Source: Myxococcales bacterium (lineage in GTDB: Bacteria > Myxococcota_A > Polyangia > Haliangiales > Haliangiaceae). From it: a stretch of DNA of 64,000 nucleotides. Of the stretch, positions 9,066 through 16,517 are shown one piece after another. Numbering within the stretch: the stretch's first letter is position 1; every line of letters begins with the position of its first letter. The stretch is from positions 23,079 through 87,078 of the forward strand of contig JADKKI010000073.1 in NCBI GenBank assembly GCA_016720595.1. The letters are read 5' to 3'. Below the pieces are notes generated by a model. That model saw only the letters and a program-made list of their open reading frames with translations, ran no database searches and was not told where the DNA came from. A program made the translations under genes and the position numbers.

Positions 9066-12000
9066 ATGACCGTCGAGACCGCTCCCGTCACCAGTGTGCC
9101 CGTGGACTTCGATCCGGTGCCGCCGCTCGCCGAACAGCTCGGCCTCGCGCGGGGCTCGATCGCCGCGGTGATCGCGCTCCTGGACGAGGGCAACACGGTC
9201 CCGTTCATCGCGCGCTATCGCAAGGAGCGCACCGGCGGTCTCGACGAGGTCCAGATCCGCGCGATCGACGAGCAGCGGACGTACCTGGTCGAGCTCGAGT
9301 CCCGCCGCGCCGCGATCCTCGCGTCCGTCGGCGAGCAGGGCAAGCTCACCCCCGAGCTCGAGGCCAAGCTCCGCGCCGCCACCGGCAAGAGCGAGCTCGA
9401 GGATCTCTACGCGCCCTATCGTCCGCGCCGCAAGACCCGCGCCTCGGTCGCCCGCGAGAAGGGCCTGGCCCCGCTCGCCGACAAGATCACCGCACAGGGC
9501 CCCGAGGGCGTGCCGCTCACCGAGGCCGCCGCGTTCGTCAACGCGGAGGCCGGCGTGGCCACCGCCGAAGAGGCGCTCGCGGGCGCCCGCGACATCGTCG
9601 CCGAGCAGATCGCCGATACCGCCGAGGTCCGCACCTGGGTCCGCAAGGAGTACGCAGAGTACGGCGAGCTGGTCTCCACCGTGGTGCCCGGCAAGAGCGA
9701 CGAGCCCACGAAGTTCGAGCAGTACTACCAGTTCGGCGAGGCCGTGAAGACGATCCCGTCGCACCGGTTCCTCGCGATCCGTCGCGGTGAGGCCGAGGGC
9801 GTGCTGCGCGCGCAGGTCGTGATCGATCCGAACCGCGTCGGCGTGGGGATCGAGCGGCTGGTCAAGCTCGACGTCCAGTCCCCGTGGGCGGAGCAGCTGC
9901 ACCTCTCGATCGCGGACGCGCTCAAGCGGCTGCTGTCGCCCAGCGTGGAGAACGATGTCCGCGCCGAGCTCAAGCTGCGCTCCGATCACGCCGCCGTCGA
10001 CATCTTCGCCGGCAACCTGCGCAACCTGATGCTGGCCTCGCCGCTCGGCAGCGCCGCCGTGATCGGCGTGGACCCGGGCCTCCGCACCGGCTGCAAGTGC
10101 GCCGCGATCGACGCCACCGGCAAGTTCCTCGGCACCGTCACCGTGTTCATCACGCAGGGCGACGCGCAGCTCACCAAGGCGAAGGAAGACTTCCTCGCGT
10201 TCGTGCAGAAGTTCGCTCCGCGCGCGATCGCCGTCGGCAACGGCACCGGCGGCCGCGAGGCCGAGGCGTTCGTCAAGAAGTGCCTCGGCGATGCCGGCCT
10301 CCGCGAAGGTCCGCAGGCGCCGTTCGTGGTGCAGGTCAACGAGGCTGGTGCCAGCGTGTACTCCGCCTCGGATCTCGCGCGCGAGGAGTTCCCCGAGCTC
10401 GACCTCACGATCCGCGGCGCGATCTCGATCGCGCGTCGGCTCCAGGATCCGCTCGCCGAGCTCGTCAAGATCGAGCCGAAATCGATCGGCGTCGGCCAGT
10501 ACCAGCACGACGTGCACCAGCCCCTGCTCGGCAAGAAGCTCGGCGCCGTCGTCGAGGACTGTGTCAACAAGGTCGGCGTCGAGCTCAACACCGCGAGCGC
10601 GCAGCTGCTCGGGTACGTCGCGGGCATCGGCCCGTCGCTGGCCAAGAAGATCGTGCTCCACCGCGATGCGCACGGCGCGTTCTCCGCGCGCGGCCAGCTG
10701 ATGGACATCTCCGGCCTCGGGCCCAAGGCGTTCGAGCAGGCCGCCGGCTTCCTCAAGATCCCGGGCGCCACGCACCCGCTCGATGCCTCCTCGGTCCACC
10801 CGGAGAGCTACACCATCGTCGAGAAGATGGCGGCGGACCTCGGGGTCGAGCTGCCGGCGCTGATCGGGAACCAGGAGCTGGTCGACAAGATCGATCTCTC
10901 GAAGTACGTCGAGGGCGAGGTCGGCCTGCCGACCCTGCACGACATCACCGCGGAGCTCGCGAAGCCGGGCCGTGATCCGCGCGCGGAGTTCGCGCCGCCG
11001 GCGTTCCGCGATGACGTGACCTCGATGGAGGATCTGAAGCCGGGGATGGTGCTCGAGGGCATCGTCACCAACGTCACGGCGTTCGGGGCGTTCGTCGACA
11101 TCGGCGTGCACAACGACGGCCTGGTCCACGTCTCGCAACTCGCCGAGCAGTTCGTGAAGGATCCGAGCGAGGTCGTGAAGGTCGGGCAGAAGCTGACCGT
11201 GCGCGTCCTCGAGGTCGACAGCACCCGCAAGCGCATCGCGCTGTCGGCGAAGCGCGGCGGTCAGCCGGCGCCGAAGCAGCAGCGCCAGGGCGGCGAAGGT
11301 CCGCACCAGCAGGGGCAGGGCCCGGGTCCGGGCCAGGGTCGTCGTGGCGGTCGCGGTCGCGGCGGTGGTGGCGGTGGCGGGCCGCGTCCCGAGGGACAGC
11401 CGCAACAGCAGCAGGGCCAGGGGCGGCGCGGTCCCCGCAACGATCAGCGTCCACGCGGCGAGCAGCCGTCGGGCGAGCAGGTGCACGCGCAGTCGCAGCA
11501 CCACGGCGATCAGCCCGCGGGCGAGCACGTGCAGCCACCGCATGCCGATCACGCGGCGGGCGAGCACGGTCAGCAACAGCCGCCGCACCAGTCGCCGCAC
11601 CAGCCGCCGCACCAGCCGAACGACCAGCACGGCGGCGAGCGCCGTCAGTGGCAGCCGCGCGGTCCGCAGCAGGGCGGCGCGCCGCAACATCAGGGTGCAC
11701 CGCAGGGCGATCGCGGTCCGCAGCAGCAGGGTGGTCCGCGCCAGGATCGTGGCCCGCGTCCCGATCGCGGTCCGCGTCCGGATCGCGGTCCGCAGCAGCA
11801 GGGTGGTCCGCGCGGTCCGCAGCAGCAAGGTGGCCCGCGGAGCGATCGCGGTCCGCGCCAGGGTGGTCCGCGTCAGGGCGACAACCGCAACTGGCAGCCG
11901 GGTCCGCCGCAGGGTCAGCAGGGCGACAACCGCAACTGGCAGCCGGGTCCGCCGCAGGGTCAGCAGGGCGACAATCGCAACTGGCAGGGTGGTCCGCCAC

Positions 12001-12251
12001 AGGGTCAGCAGGGCGACAACCGCAACTGGCAGGGCGGCCCGCCGCAGGGTCAGCAGGGCGACAACCGCAACTGGCAAGGACCGCGGAACGATCGCGGTCC
12101 GCGTCGCGATGATCGGCGCGACGATCGCGGTCCGCCGCGGTCGAGCGAGCCGCGCCGTGAGGGTCCGGCCCCCGAGAACTGGGGCGTCGGCGGGTTCAAG
12201 AACAACCCGTTCGCGAAGCTCGTCCCGGGCGCCGACAAGCCGAAGCGCTGA
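9066..12251 (+). CDS. tex: Tex-family RNA-binding transcription accessory protein with long disordered tail
   Basis: 1061 residues against about 770-780 for ordinary Tex. The core is complete: N-terminal helical domain (FIARYRKERTGGLDE), YqgF/RNase-H-like domain at about 331 (VIGVDPGLRTGCKCAAID), helix-hairpin-helix repeats at about 508-565 (YVAGIGPSLAKKI, ISGLGPKAFEQAAGF) and an S1 RNA-binding domain at about 656-731 (GIVTNVTAFGAFVDIGVH). From about 735 the protein becomes a 300-residue low-complexity tail of Gln, Gly, Arg, Pro and His with RGG-like and NRNWQ repeats. Such tails commonly bind RNA or drive condensation, so an added RNA-binding arm is a reasonable inference. ATG 9066 fits the family N-terminus. 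Confidence 0.93.
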   Translation: MTVETAPVTSVPVDFDPVPPLAEQLGLARGSIAAVIALLDEGNTVPFIARYRKERTGGLDEVQIRAIDEQRTYLVELESRRAAILASVGEQGKLTPELEAKLRAATGKSELEDLYAPYRPRRKTRASVAREKGLAPLADKITAQGPEGVPLTEAAAFVNAEAGVATAEEALAGARDIVAEQIADTAEVRTWVRKEYAEYGELVSTVVPGKSDEPTKFEQYYQFGEAVKTIPSHRFLAIRRGEAEGVLRAQVVIDPNRVGVGIERLVKLDVQSPWAEQLHLSIADALKRLLSPSVENDVRAELKLRSDHAAVDIFAGNLRNLMLASPLGSAAVIGVDPGLRTGCKCAAIDATGKFLGTVTVFITQGDAQLTKAKEDFLAFVQKFAPRAIAVGNGTGGREAEAFVKKCLGDAGLREGPQAPFVVQVNEAGASVYSASDLAREEFPELDLTIRGAISIARRLQDPLAELVKIEPKSIGVGQYQHDVHQPLLGKKLGAVVEDCVNKVGVELNTASAQLLGYVAGIGPSLAKKIVLHRDAHGAFSARGQLMDISGLGPKAFEQAAGFLKIPGATHPLDASSVHPESYTIVEKMAADLGVELPALIGNQELVDKIDLSKYVEGEVGLPTLHDITAELAKPGRDPRAEFAPPAFRDDVTSMEDLKPGMVLEGIVTNVTAFGAFVDIGVHNDGLVHVSQLAEQFVKDPSEVVKVGQKLTVRVLEVDSTRKRIALSAKRGGQPAPKQQRQGGEGPHQQGQGPGPGQGRRGGRGRGGGGGGGPRPEGQPQQQQGQGRRGPRNDQRPRGEQPSGEQVHAQSQHHGDQPAGEHVQPPHADHAAGEHGQQQPPHQSPHQPPHQPNDQHGGERRQWQPRGPQQGGAPQHQGAPQGDRGPQQQGGPRQDRGPRPDRGPRPDRGPQQQGGPRGPQQQGGPRSDRGPRQGGPRQGDNRNWQPGPPQGQQGDNRNWQPGPPQGQQGDNRNWQGGPPQGQQGDNRNWQGGPPQGQQGDNRNWQGPRNDRGPRRDDRRDDRGPPRSSEPRREGPAPENWGVGGFKNNPFAKLVPGADKPKR
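11877..12076 (+). repeat. 45-bp tandem repeat in the tex tail (four full units plus partial)
   Basis: Units begin at 11877, 11922, 11967 and 12012, with a partial fifth at 12057. Each encodes the 15-residue GDNRNWQ(P/G)GPPQGQQ. In-frame and nearly identical, so copy number can change without breaking the gene. Confidence 0.9.
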
Positions 12252-12287
12252 CCGCCTCGAAGTAGAGCGGGGAGGCGCGGCGTGCTA

Positions 12288-14576
12288 ATGCCTGGAGACG
12301 TGCGCCGCCTGTTCTTCGCTGTCCTCGTGATCGCCGCGGCGTGCAGCAACAAGAAGAAGGCCGCGCACGAGGACGCCGGCGCAACCCCGCGCGATGCGCA
12401 GGTCGTCGTGACCGCCGCGGATGCCGCGGACGCCGCGCCTCCGGGCCCACCCGCACCGCCCGCGCGCGTCGAGCACGCGGTGTTCAGCCTGGTCGATAAC
12501 CGCCACGCCGCGCATCGCCTCGTCGATGGCGAGCTGTTGATCGATGCCGCGGACGCCGGGTTCGCGCGCTACACGCGGTTCGGCGTGCCCGCGCCGCGCT
12601 GGCACCTGGGCAAGGAGATCGATGGCCAGCGCGCGGCGACCGCAGATCGCGCGGCGACGCTCGAGGTGCCGCTCACCGTCGAGCAGGCGCGCGCCACCGT
12701 GCAGGTCACGGTGCGCGTCCATGGCGAGGACAAGCAGCAGCTCGCGCTCAAGGTCAACGGTCGTGCCGCGAGCAAGGATCCGCGCGTCGATCTCGCGGAC
12801 GGCTGGCAGACCGTCGCGTTCGCCGTGGATCCCGAGCGGCTCGGCGTGGGCGAGAACCTCCTCGTGTTCGAGACCTCCGGCAAGGGCAAGGACAAGGTCG
12901 CGTTCGCGTGGCTCCGGTTCGGGGTGGCGCGCGAGATCACGGAGCTCGATCCGCGGACCTCGATCTCGTTCGATCCCAAGGGCAGCCTCGAGCTCGCGAA
13001 GGATGCCGGCGTCACGTACTTCGTGACCGTGCCCGACGGCGCGAACCTGGTCGCCGATGTCACGCCACCGTGCAAGGTCGACGTGCGCGCGCGGCCGAGC
13101 GCCGATAGCTTCATCGGCGGCGTCCTCGGTGGCGAGGGCGCGCGGATCGATCTCTCGCCGATGGCAGGGCAGGTGGTCGCCCTCTCGCTGATCGCGCGCG
13201 ACTGCCCGCGGGCGAAGCTCACCGCGCCGCGGATCACGCTGCACGGCCCCGCGCCGGAGCCGCTCGCGAAGGCCGCGCCGCCTCGCTACATCATCCTGTG
13301 GATCATGGACGCGCTCCGCGCCGACAAGATCCCGATCTTCACGCCGGGGGCGCGCGCGCAGACCCCGAACTTCGACGAGCTCGCGAAGTCGAGCACGGTG
13401 TTCCGCCAGTACTACGTGCAGGGCAACGAGTCGCAGACCAGCCACTCGAGCATGTGGAGCGGCGTGTATCCGGCGGTGCACAACGTCCGCCTCGCGGGCG
13501 TGGGCGGGACCTGGAAGCTGTCCTCCGAGCTGCCGCTGATCGCCACGCAGCTCGATCTCGCGGGCCTCTACACCAGCGCTGTGACCGGGAACGGGTTCGT
13601 CAACGCCGACGGCGGCTACGCGCGCGGGTTCAAGGAGTACCGCAACATGATGCGGGAGACCGGCGTCGAGAACGGGATCATCTACGGGCAGAAGATCGTC
13701 GACGCCGCGCTCGGCCAGCTCGACAAGCGGCGCTCGGATCCGACGTACCTGTTCCTCGGCACGATCGACACCCACGGCCCGTGGATCGCGCGCAAGCCGT
13801 GGATCGACATCTATTCCCCAGGGCCGTACTCCGGGCCGTTCCAGGAGTTCGGCACCGCCAAGGATCTCGGGTTCAAGCCGGGCTCCATGGGCTGCTCGAT
13901 CATCCCGCCCAAGGAGGACGTCGAGCGGCTGCGCGCGATCTACGACTCCGCGGTCAGCTATCACGACAAGCAGGTCGGCCGGCTGGTCGATCAGCTGAAG
14001 TCGTGGGGCATCTGGGATCAGACGATGCTGGTGATCACCGCCGATCACGGCGAGGAGCTGTTCGAGGACCGGCGGTGCGGGCACGGCGGCTCGCTGCGGG
14101 ACTCGCTGACCCGCGTGCCGCTCCTGATCCACGATCCTTCGCGGTTCCCGGGCGGGACGATCGTCGATGAAGGCGCGGAGGGCGTGGATCTGCTGCCGAC
14201 GATGCTGTCCGCGCTCGATGCGCCCGCTGTGCCGAGCGTGCAGGGCCAGCCGCTCGAGCCGCTGGCGCAGGGCGTTGGCAAGGGCTGGCCCACGCCGTCC
14301 TACGCGTCGATGTACGAGTACGCGCACGCGATGCGGATCGGCCGCTGGAAGGCGCGCGTCGGCAAGGGCGGCAATCCGATCATCGGCGACATGGTCGAGG
14401 ATCCCGGCGAGACCAAGGATCTGTCGACGGCCAAGCCCGTCGAGCGCCGCATGCTCACCGACGCGCTCGGCCTGTTCCTCGCGTTGCGCACGCAGTGGAA
14501 CAAGCAGGCGTGGGGCCCGGTCACCAACGTCACGCCGGCGGGTGCTGCTGCGCTCGACGAGGTCACCACGCCGTGA
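12288..14576 (+). CDS. Sulfatase-fold lipoprotein (alkaline phosphatase superfamily hydrolase or transferase)
   Basis: 762 residues. The signal peptide ends in VIAAAC, then an Asp/Ala-rich linker and a beta-rich N-terminal half (about 60-320) of unknown role. The C-terminal half is a sulfatase-type domain: metal Asp in ILWIMDALRADK (about 335), DTHGPW, and ITADHGEELFED with GHGG (about 585). The position of the sulfatase C/S-X-P-S-R formylglycine motif reads ESQTSHSSMWSG, so the nucleophile should be Ser or Thr. That resembles phosphodiesterase or phosphoethanolamine/phosphoglycerol transferases rather than true sulfatases. Its TGA overlaps the GTG start of the PHP gene (GTGA), linking the two in an operon. 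Confidence 0.85.
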   Translation: MPGDVRRLFFAVLVIAAACSNKKKAAHEDAGATPRDAQVVVTAADAADAAPPGPPAPPARVEHAVFSLVDNRHAAHRLVDGELLIDAADAGFARYTRFGVPAPRWHLGKEIDGQRAATADRAATLEVPLTVEQARATVQVTVRVHGEDKQQLALKVNGRAASKDPRVDLADGWQTVAFAVDPERLGVGENLLVFETSGKGKDKVAFAWLRFGVAREITELDPRTSISFDPKGSLELAKDAGVTYFVTVPDGANLVADVTPPCKVDVRARPSADSFIGGVLGGEGARIDLSPMAGQVVALSLIARDCPRAKLTAPRITLHGPAPEPLAKAAPPRYIILWIMDALRADKIPIFTPGARAQTPNFDELAKSSTVFRQYYVQGNESQTSHSSMWSGVYPAVHNVRLAGVGGTWKLSSELPLIATQLDLAGLYTSAVTGNGFVNADGGYARGFKEYRNMMRETGVENGIIYGQKIVDAALGQLDKRRSDPTYLFLGTIDTHGPWIARKPWIDIYSPGPYSGPFQEFGTAKDLGFKPGSMGCSIIPPKEDVERLRAIYDSAVSYHDKQVGRLVDQLKSWGIWDQTMLVITADHGEELFEDRRCGHGGSLRDSLTRVPLLIHDPSRFPGGTIVDEGAEGVDLLPTMLSALDAPAVPSVQGQPLEPLAQGVGKGWPTPSYASMYEYAHAMRIGRWKARVGKGGNPIIGDMVEDPGETKDLSTAKPVERRMLTDALGLFLALRTQWNKQAWGPVTNVTPAGAAALDEVTTP

Positions 14577-15775
14577 ACCGGCACGGGCTGGCGGTGGTCG
14601 TCATGAGCGCCGTGGTCGCGTGCGGCGCGCCCGATGTGTCGCCACGCACCGCACCGCGGACCGCCGTCGATGCGGCGATCGCGCCCGCCGATGCCGCGGT
14701 GCCGGAGGTTCCGGACGCGGCGCCGCCCGCGATCGATGCCGCTGCCCCGATCGCCGATGCCACCGAGGTCGCAGATGCCGCCCCGGCGACGCCGCCCGCG
14801 CCCGAGGTCTGGCTCAAGGGCTCGACGCACGTTCACGCGCGGCCCTCGGGCGATAGCTCCACGCCGATCGGCGACGTGGTCCGCTGGTACGAGGACCGCC
14901 ACTACGACTTCATCGTGCTGACGGACCACAACCAGACCAGCGAGCTCACCAAGGACGCACCGAGCACCGCCGGGCAGATGGCGATCACGGCGCCCGGGCC
15001 TGGGCTCCTCGTGCTCGCCGGGATCGAGCTCACGCACAATCCCTCGAACTGCATCCCGGCCGGCGACAAGAGCGGCAAGTGCAGGATCCACGTCAACCTC
15101 CTCGGCGTCACGGGGCGCATCGCGGGCAAGCTGACCTGGGCGAATCGCAAGACCAGCGATCGGCTGCAGAAGTACGACGCCGCGCTCGCGCAGCAGAAGG
15201 TCCTCGGCGGCGTCGCGCAGCTGAACCATCCGAACTGGTTCTGGGGGATGAACGGGGAGCTGCTCGCCGAGCTCGCGCGTCGCGGGTTCCACCTCGTGGA
15301 GATCGCGAACTCGGCGTTCAAGAAGTGGAACGATGGCGACAAGGAACACCCGGATCTCGAGACCCTGTGGGACGCCGCGCTCGCACAGGGCGTGACCCTG
15401 TGGGGCCTCGCCTCCGACGACGCCCACGACTACAGCGAGGGGAGGCGGGGCAAGTACCCCGCCGGAGGTGGCTGGGTGGTGGTCAAGGCGGCGCGAGATC
15501 CGGCGGCGATCCTCGCCGCGCTCGAGGCCGGCCACTTCTATGCGTCGAACGGCGTGGTGCTCGCGCACGCCGAGGTCGATGGCGGACAGCTGGTGGTCGA
15601 GGTCGCACCGGGAGAGCGAGGCAGCTACACGATCGACTTCATCGAGAACGGCAAGCGGGTGCAGCGCGTGAAGGGCCGGTCGGCGCGTCGCACGGTGCCT
15701 GCCTCGGGCTATGTCCGCGCGCGGGTGACGCGGGGCGATGGAACCCACGCGTGGGTCCAGCCGGCACGCCGATAG
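14573..15775 (+). CDS. PHP-fold metallohydrolase lipoprotein (CehA/McbA-like)
   Basis: 400 residues. MNRHGLAVVVMSAVVAC is a lipoprotein signal, followed by about 55 residues of Asp/Ala/Pro linker. The PHP domain has STHVHARPSGDSS (metal His pair), YDFIVLTDHNQTS (Asp-His), GIELTH, QLNHPNW and GLASDDAHDY, together a complete polymerase-and-histidinol-phosphatase-type metal site. A small beta domain at the end (YTIDFIENGKRV) matches the C-terminal extension of CehA/McbA-type enzymes. The GTG start overlaps the stop of the sulfatase-fold gene by 4 nt, so both are made together and probably act on the same periplasmic or surface phosphoester or ester. Substrate unknown. Confidence 0.85.
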   Translation: MNRHGLAVVVMSAVVACGAPDVSPRTAPRTAVDAAIAPADAAVPEVPDAAPPAIDAAAPIADATEVADAAPATPPAPEVWLKGSTHVHARPSGDSSTPIGDVVRWYEDRHYDFIVLTDHNQTSELTKDAPSTAGQMAITAPGPGLLVLAGIELTHNPSNCIPAGDKSGKCRIHVNLLGVTGRIAGKLTWANRKTSDRLQKYDAALAQQKVLGGVAQLNHPNWFWGMNGELLAELARRGFHLVEIANSAFKKWNDGDKEHPDLETLWDAALAQGVTLWGLASDDAHDYSEGRRGKYPAGGGWVVVKAARDPAAILAALEAGHFYASNGVVLAHAEVDGGQLVVEVAPGERGSYTIDFIENGKRVQRVKGRSARRTVPASGYVRARVTRGDGTHAWVQPARR

Positions 15776-15795
15776 CGCGCGCGGTCAGAACGCGA

Positions 15796-16416
15796 TCAGA
15801 GCGCGACGTAGCCGTGCTTCACGGCGAACCGGGTCAGCTCGGAGTTGTTGCGCAGGTTCAGCTTCTTCAGCACGTGGCCGCGATGCGTATCGACGGTCTT
15901 GATGCTGATCTCGAGGTGCTCGGCGATCTCGCGGTTGGTCAGGCCGCGCGCCAGCATCTCCATCACCTGCTGCTCGCGGGCGGTGAGCGCGCTCGACGGA
16001 TGACCGTCCCCGCTCTTCAACAGCTCCTCGACGCCGGCGGGGATCACCTGCTCGCCGCGGCTGACCGCGCGGATCGCCGCGAGCAGTTCTTCGGCCTCGA
16101 CGGCCTTGCTGACGTAGCCGTGCGCTCCCGCCGCGATCGCCCGGGCGGCATAGCTCGGCTCGGTGTGCCAGGTCAGCACGACGACGAGGGGGGCTGTGTC
16201 CATCGGACGCATCTCCGCGAGCACATCGAACCCCGACCGATCGGGGAGGCTGATGTCGAGGAGCAGCACATCCGGCCGCTCGCGCTTGATCATCTCCAAT
16301 GTTTCTGCGGCACTACCAGCTTCCCCGACGACCTCGATGTCCTCGGCCTTGCCCAGCGCTTCGCGTAGCGCCCAGCGCACGATCGTGTGGTCTTCTGCGA
16401 TTCCTAGTCTAATCAT
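15796..16416 (-). CDS. NarL/FixJ-type response regulator
   Basis: 206 residues. The N-terminal receiver domain has acidic pair ED (residues 8-9), phospho-acceptor Asp in DVLLLDISLPDR (about 55), Thr in VVVLTWHTE and Lys in GYVSKAVEAEE. The C-terminal LuxR-type helix-turn-helix has LTAREQQVMEMLARGLTNREIAEHL and KTVDTHRGHVLKKL. A DNA-binding transcription factor activated by phosphorylation. No histidine kinase is adjacent; the divergent neighbour is a Ser/Thr kinase, so crosstalk is conceivable but unproven. ATG 16416 has a perfect AGGAGG 5 nt upstream, one of the few strong ribosome sites here. Confidence 0.93.
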   Translation of the reverse strand: MIRLGIAEDHTIVRWALREALGKAEDIEVVGEAGSAAETLEMIKRERPDVLLLDISLPDRSGFDVLAEMRPMDTAPLVVVLTWHTEPSYAARAIAAGAHGYVSKAVEAEELLAAIRAVSRGEQVIPAGVEELLKSGDGHPSSALTAREQQVMEMLARGLTNREIAEHLEISIKTVDTHRGHVLKKLNLRNNSELTRFAVKHGYVAL

Positions 16417-16421
16417 CGGGT

Positions 16422-16427
16422 CCTCCT
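16422..16427 (-). promoter_or_regulatory. Strong Shine-Dalgarno AGGAGG fixing the regulator start
   Basis: Minus-strand AGGAGG five nt before ATG 16416. A TAGATT box lies at 16445-16450, giving an ordinary leader of about 20 nt, in contrast to the leaderless-looking genes nearby. Confidence 0.7.
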
Positions 16428-16502
16428 GCGGGGCTCTGTCCAAGAATCTAGCAATGCCTGGGCCGTTACACAGGGTGCTTCCGTGGGGTAGCTCTGCCGG
16501 TC

Positions 16503-16508
16503 TAGGAT
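16503..16508 (+). promoter_or_regulatory. -10-like TAGGAT 9 nt before the kinase start
   Basis: TAGGAT ends 9 nt upstream of ATG 16518; no Shine-Dalgarno sequence between. Member of the recurrent TAnnnT set. Confidence 0.45.
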
Positions 16509-16517
16509 GCGACCGCG

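Noticed and set aside
11877..12076. CRISPR-like array
   Set aside because: Period is exactly 45 bp without unique spacers and the repeats are in-frame protein-coding.
8886..12077. Very long open frames opposite tex and opposite other genes (for example opposite 31246-34191 and 42774-45716)
   Set aside because: They are shadows of GC-rich codons in real genes: composition is Arg/Ala/Gly or Leu/Asp/Arg-rich with no domain, and the other strand has an intact family.
12288..14576. Classical formylglycine arylsulfatase
   Set aside because: The Cys/Ser-X-Pro-X-Arg motif is absent at the right place; only the fold and metal residues match.
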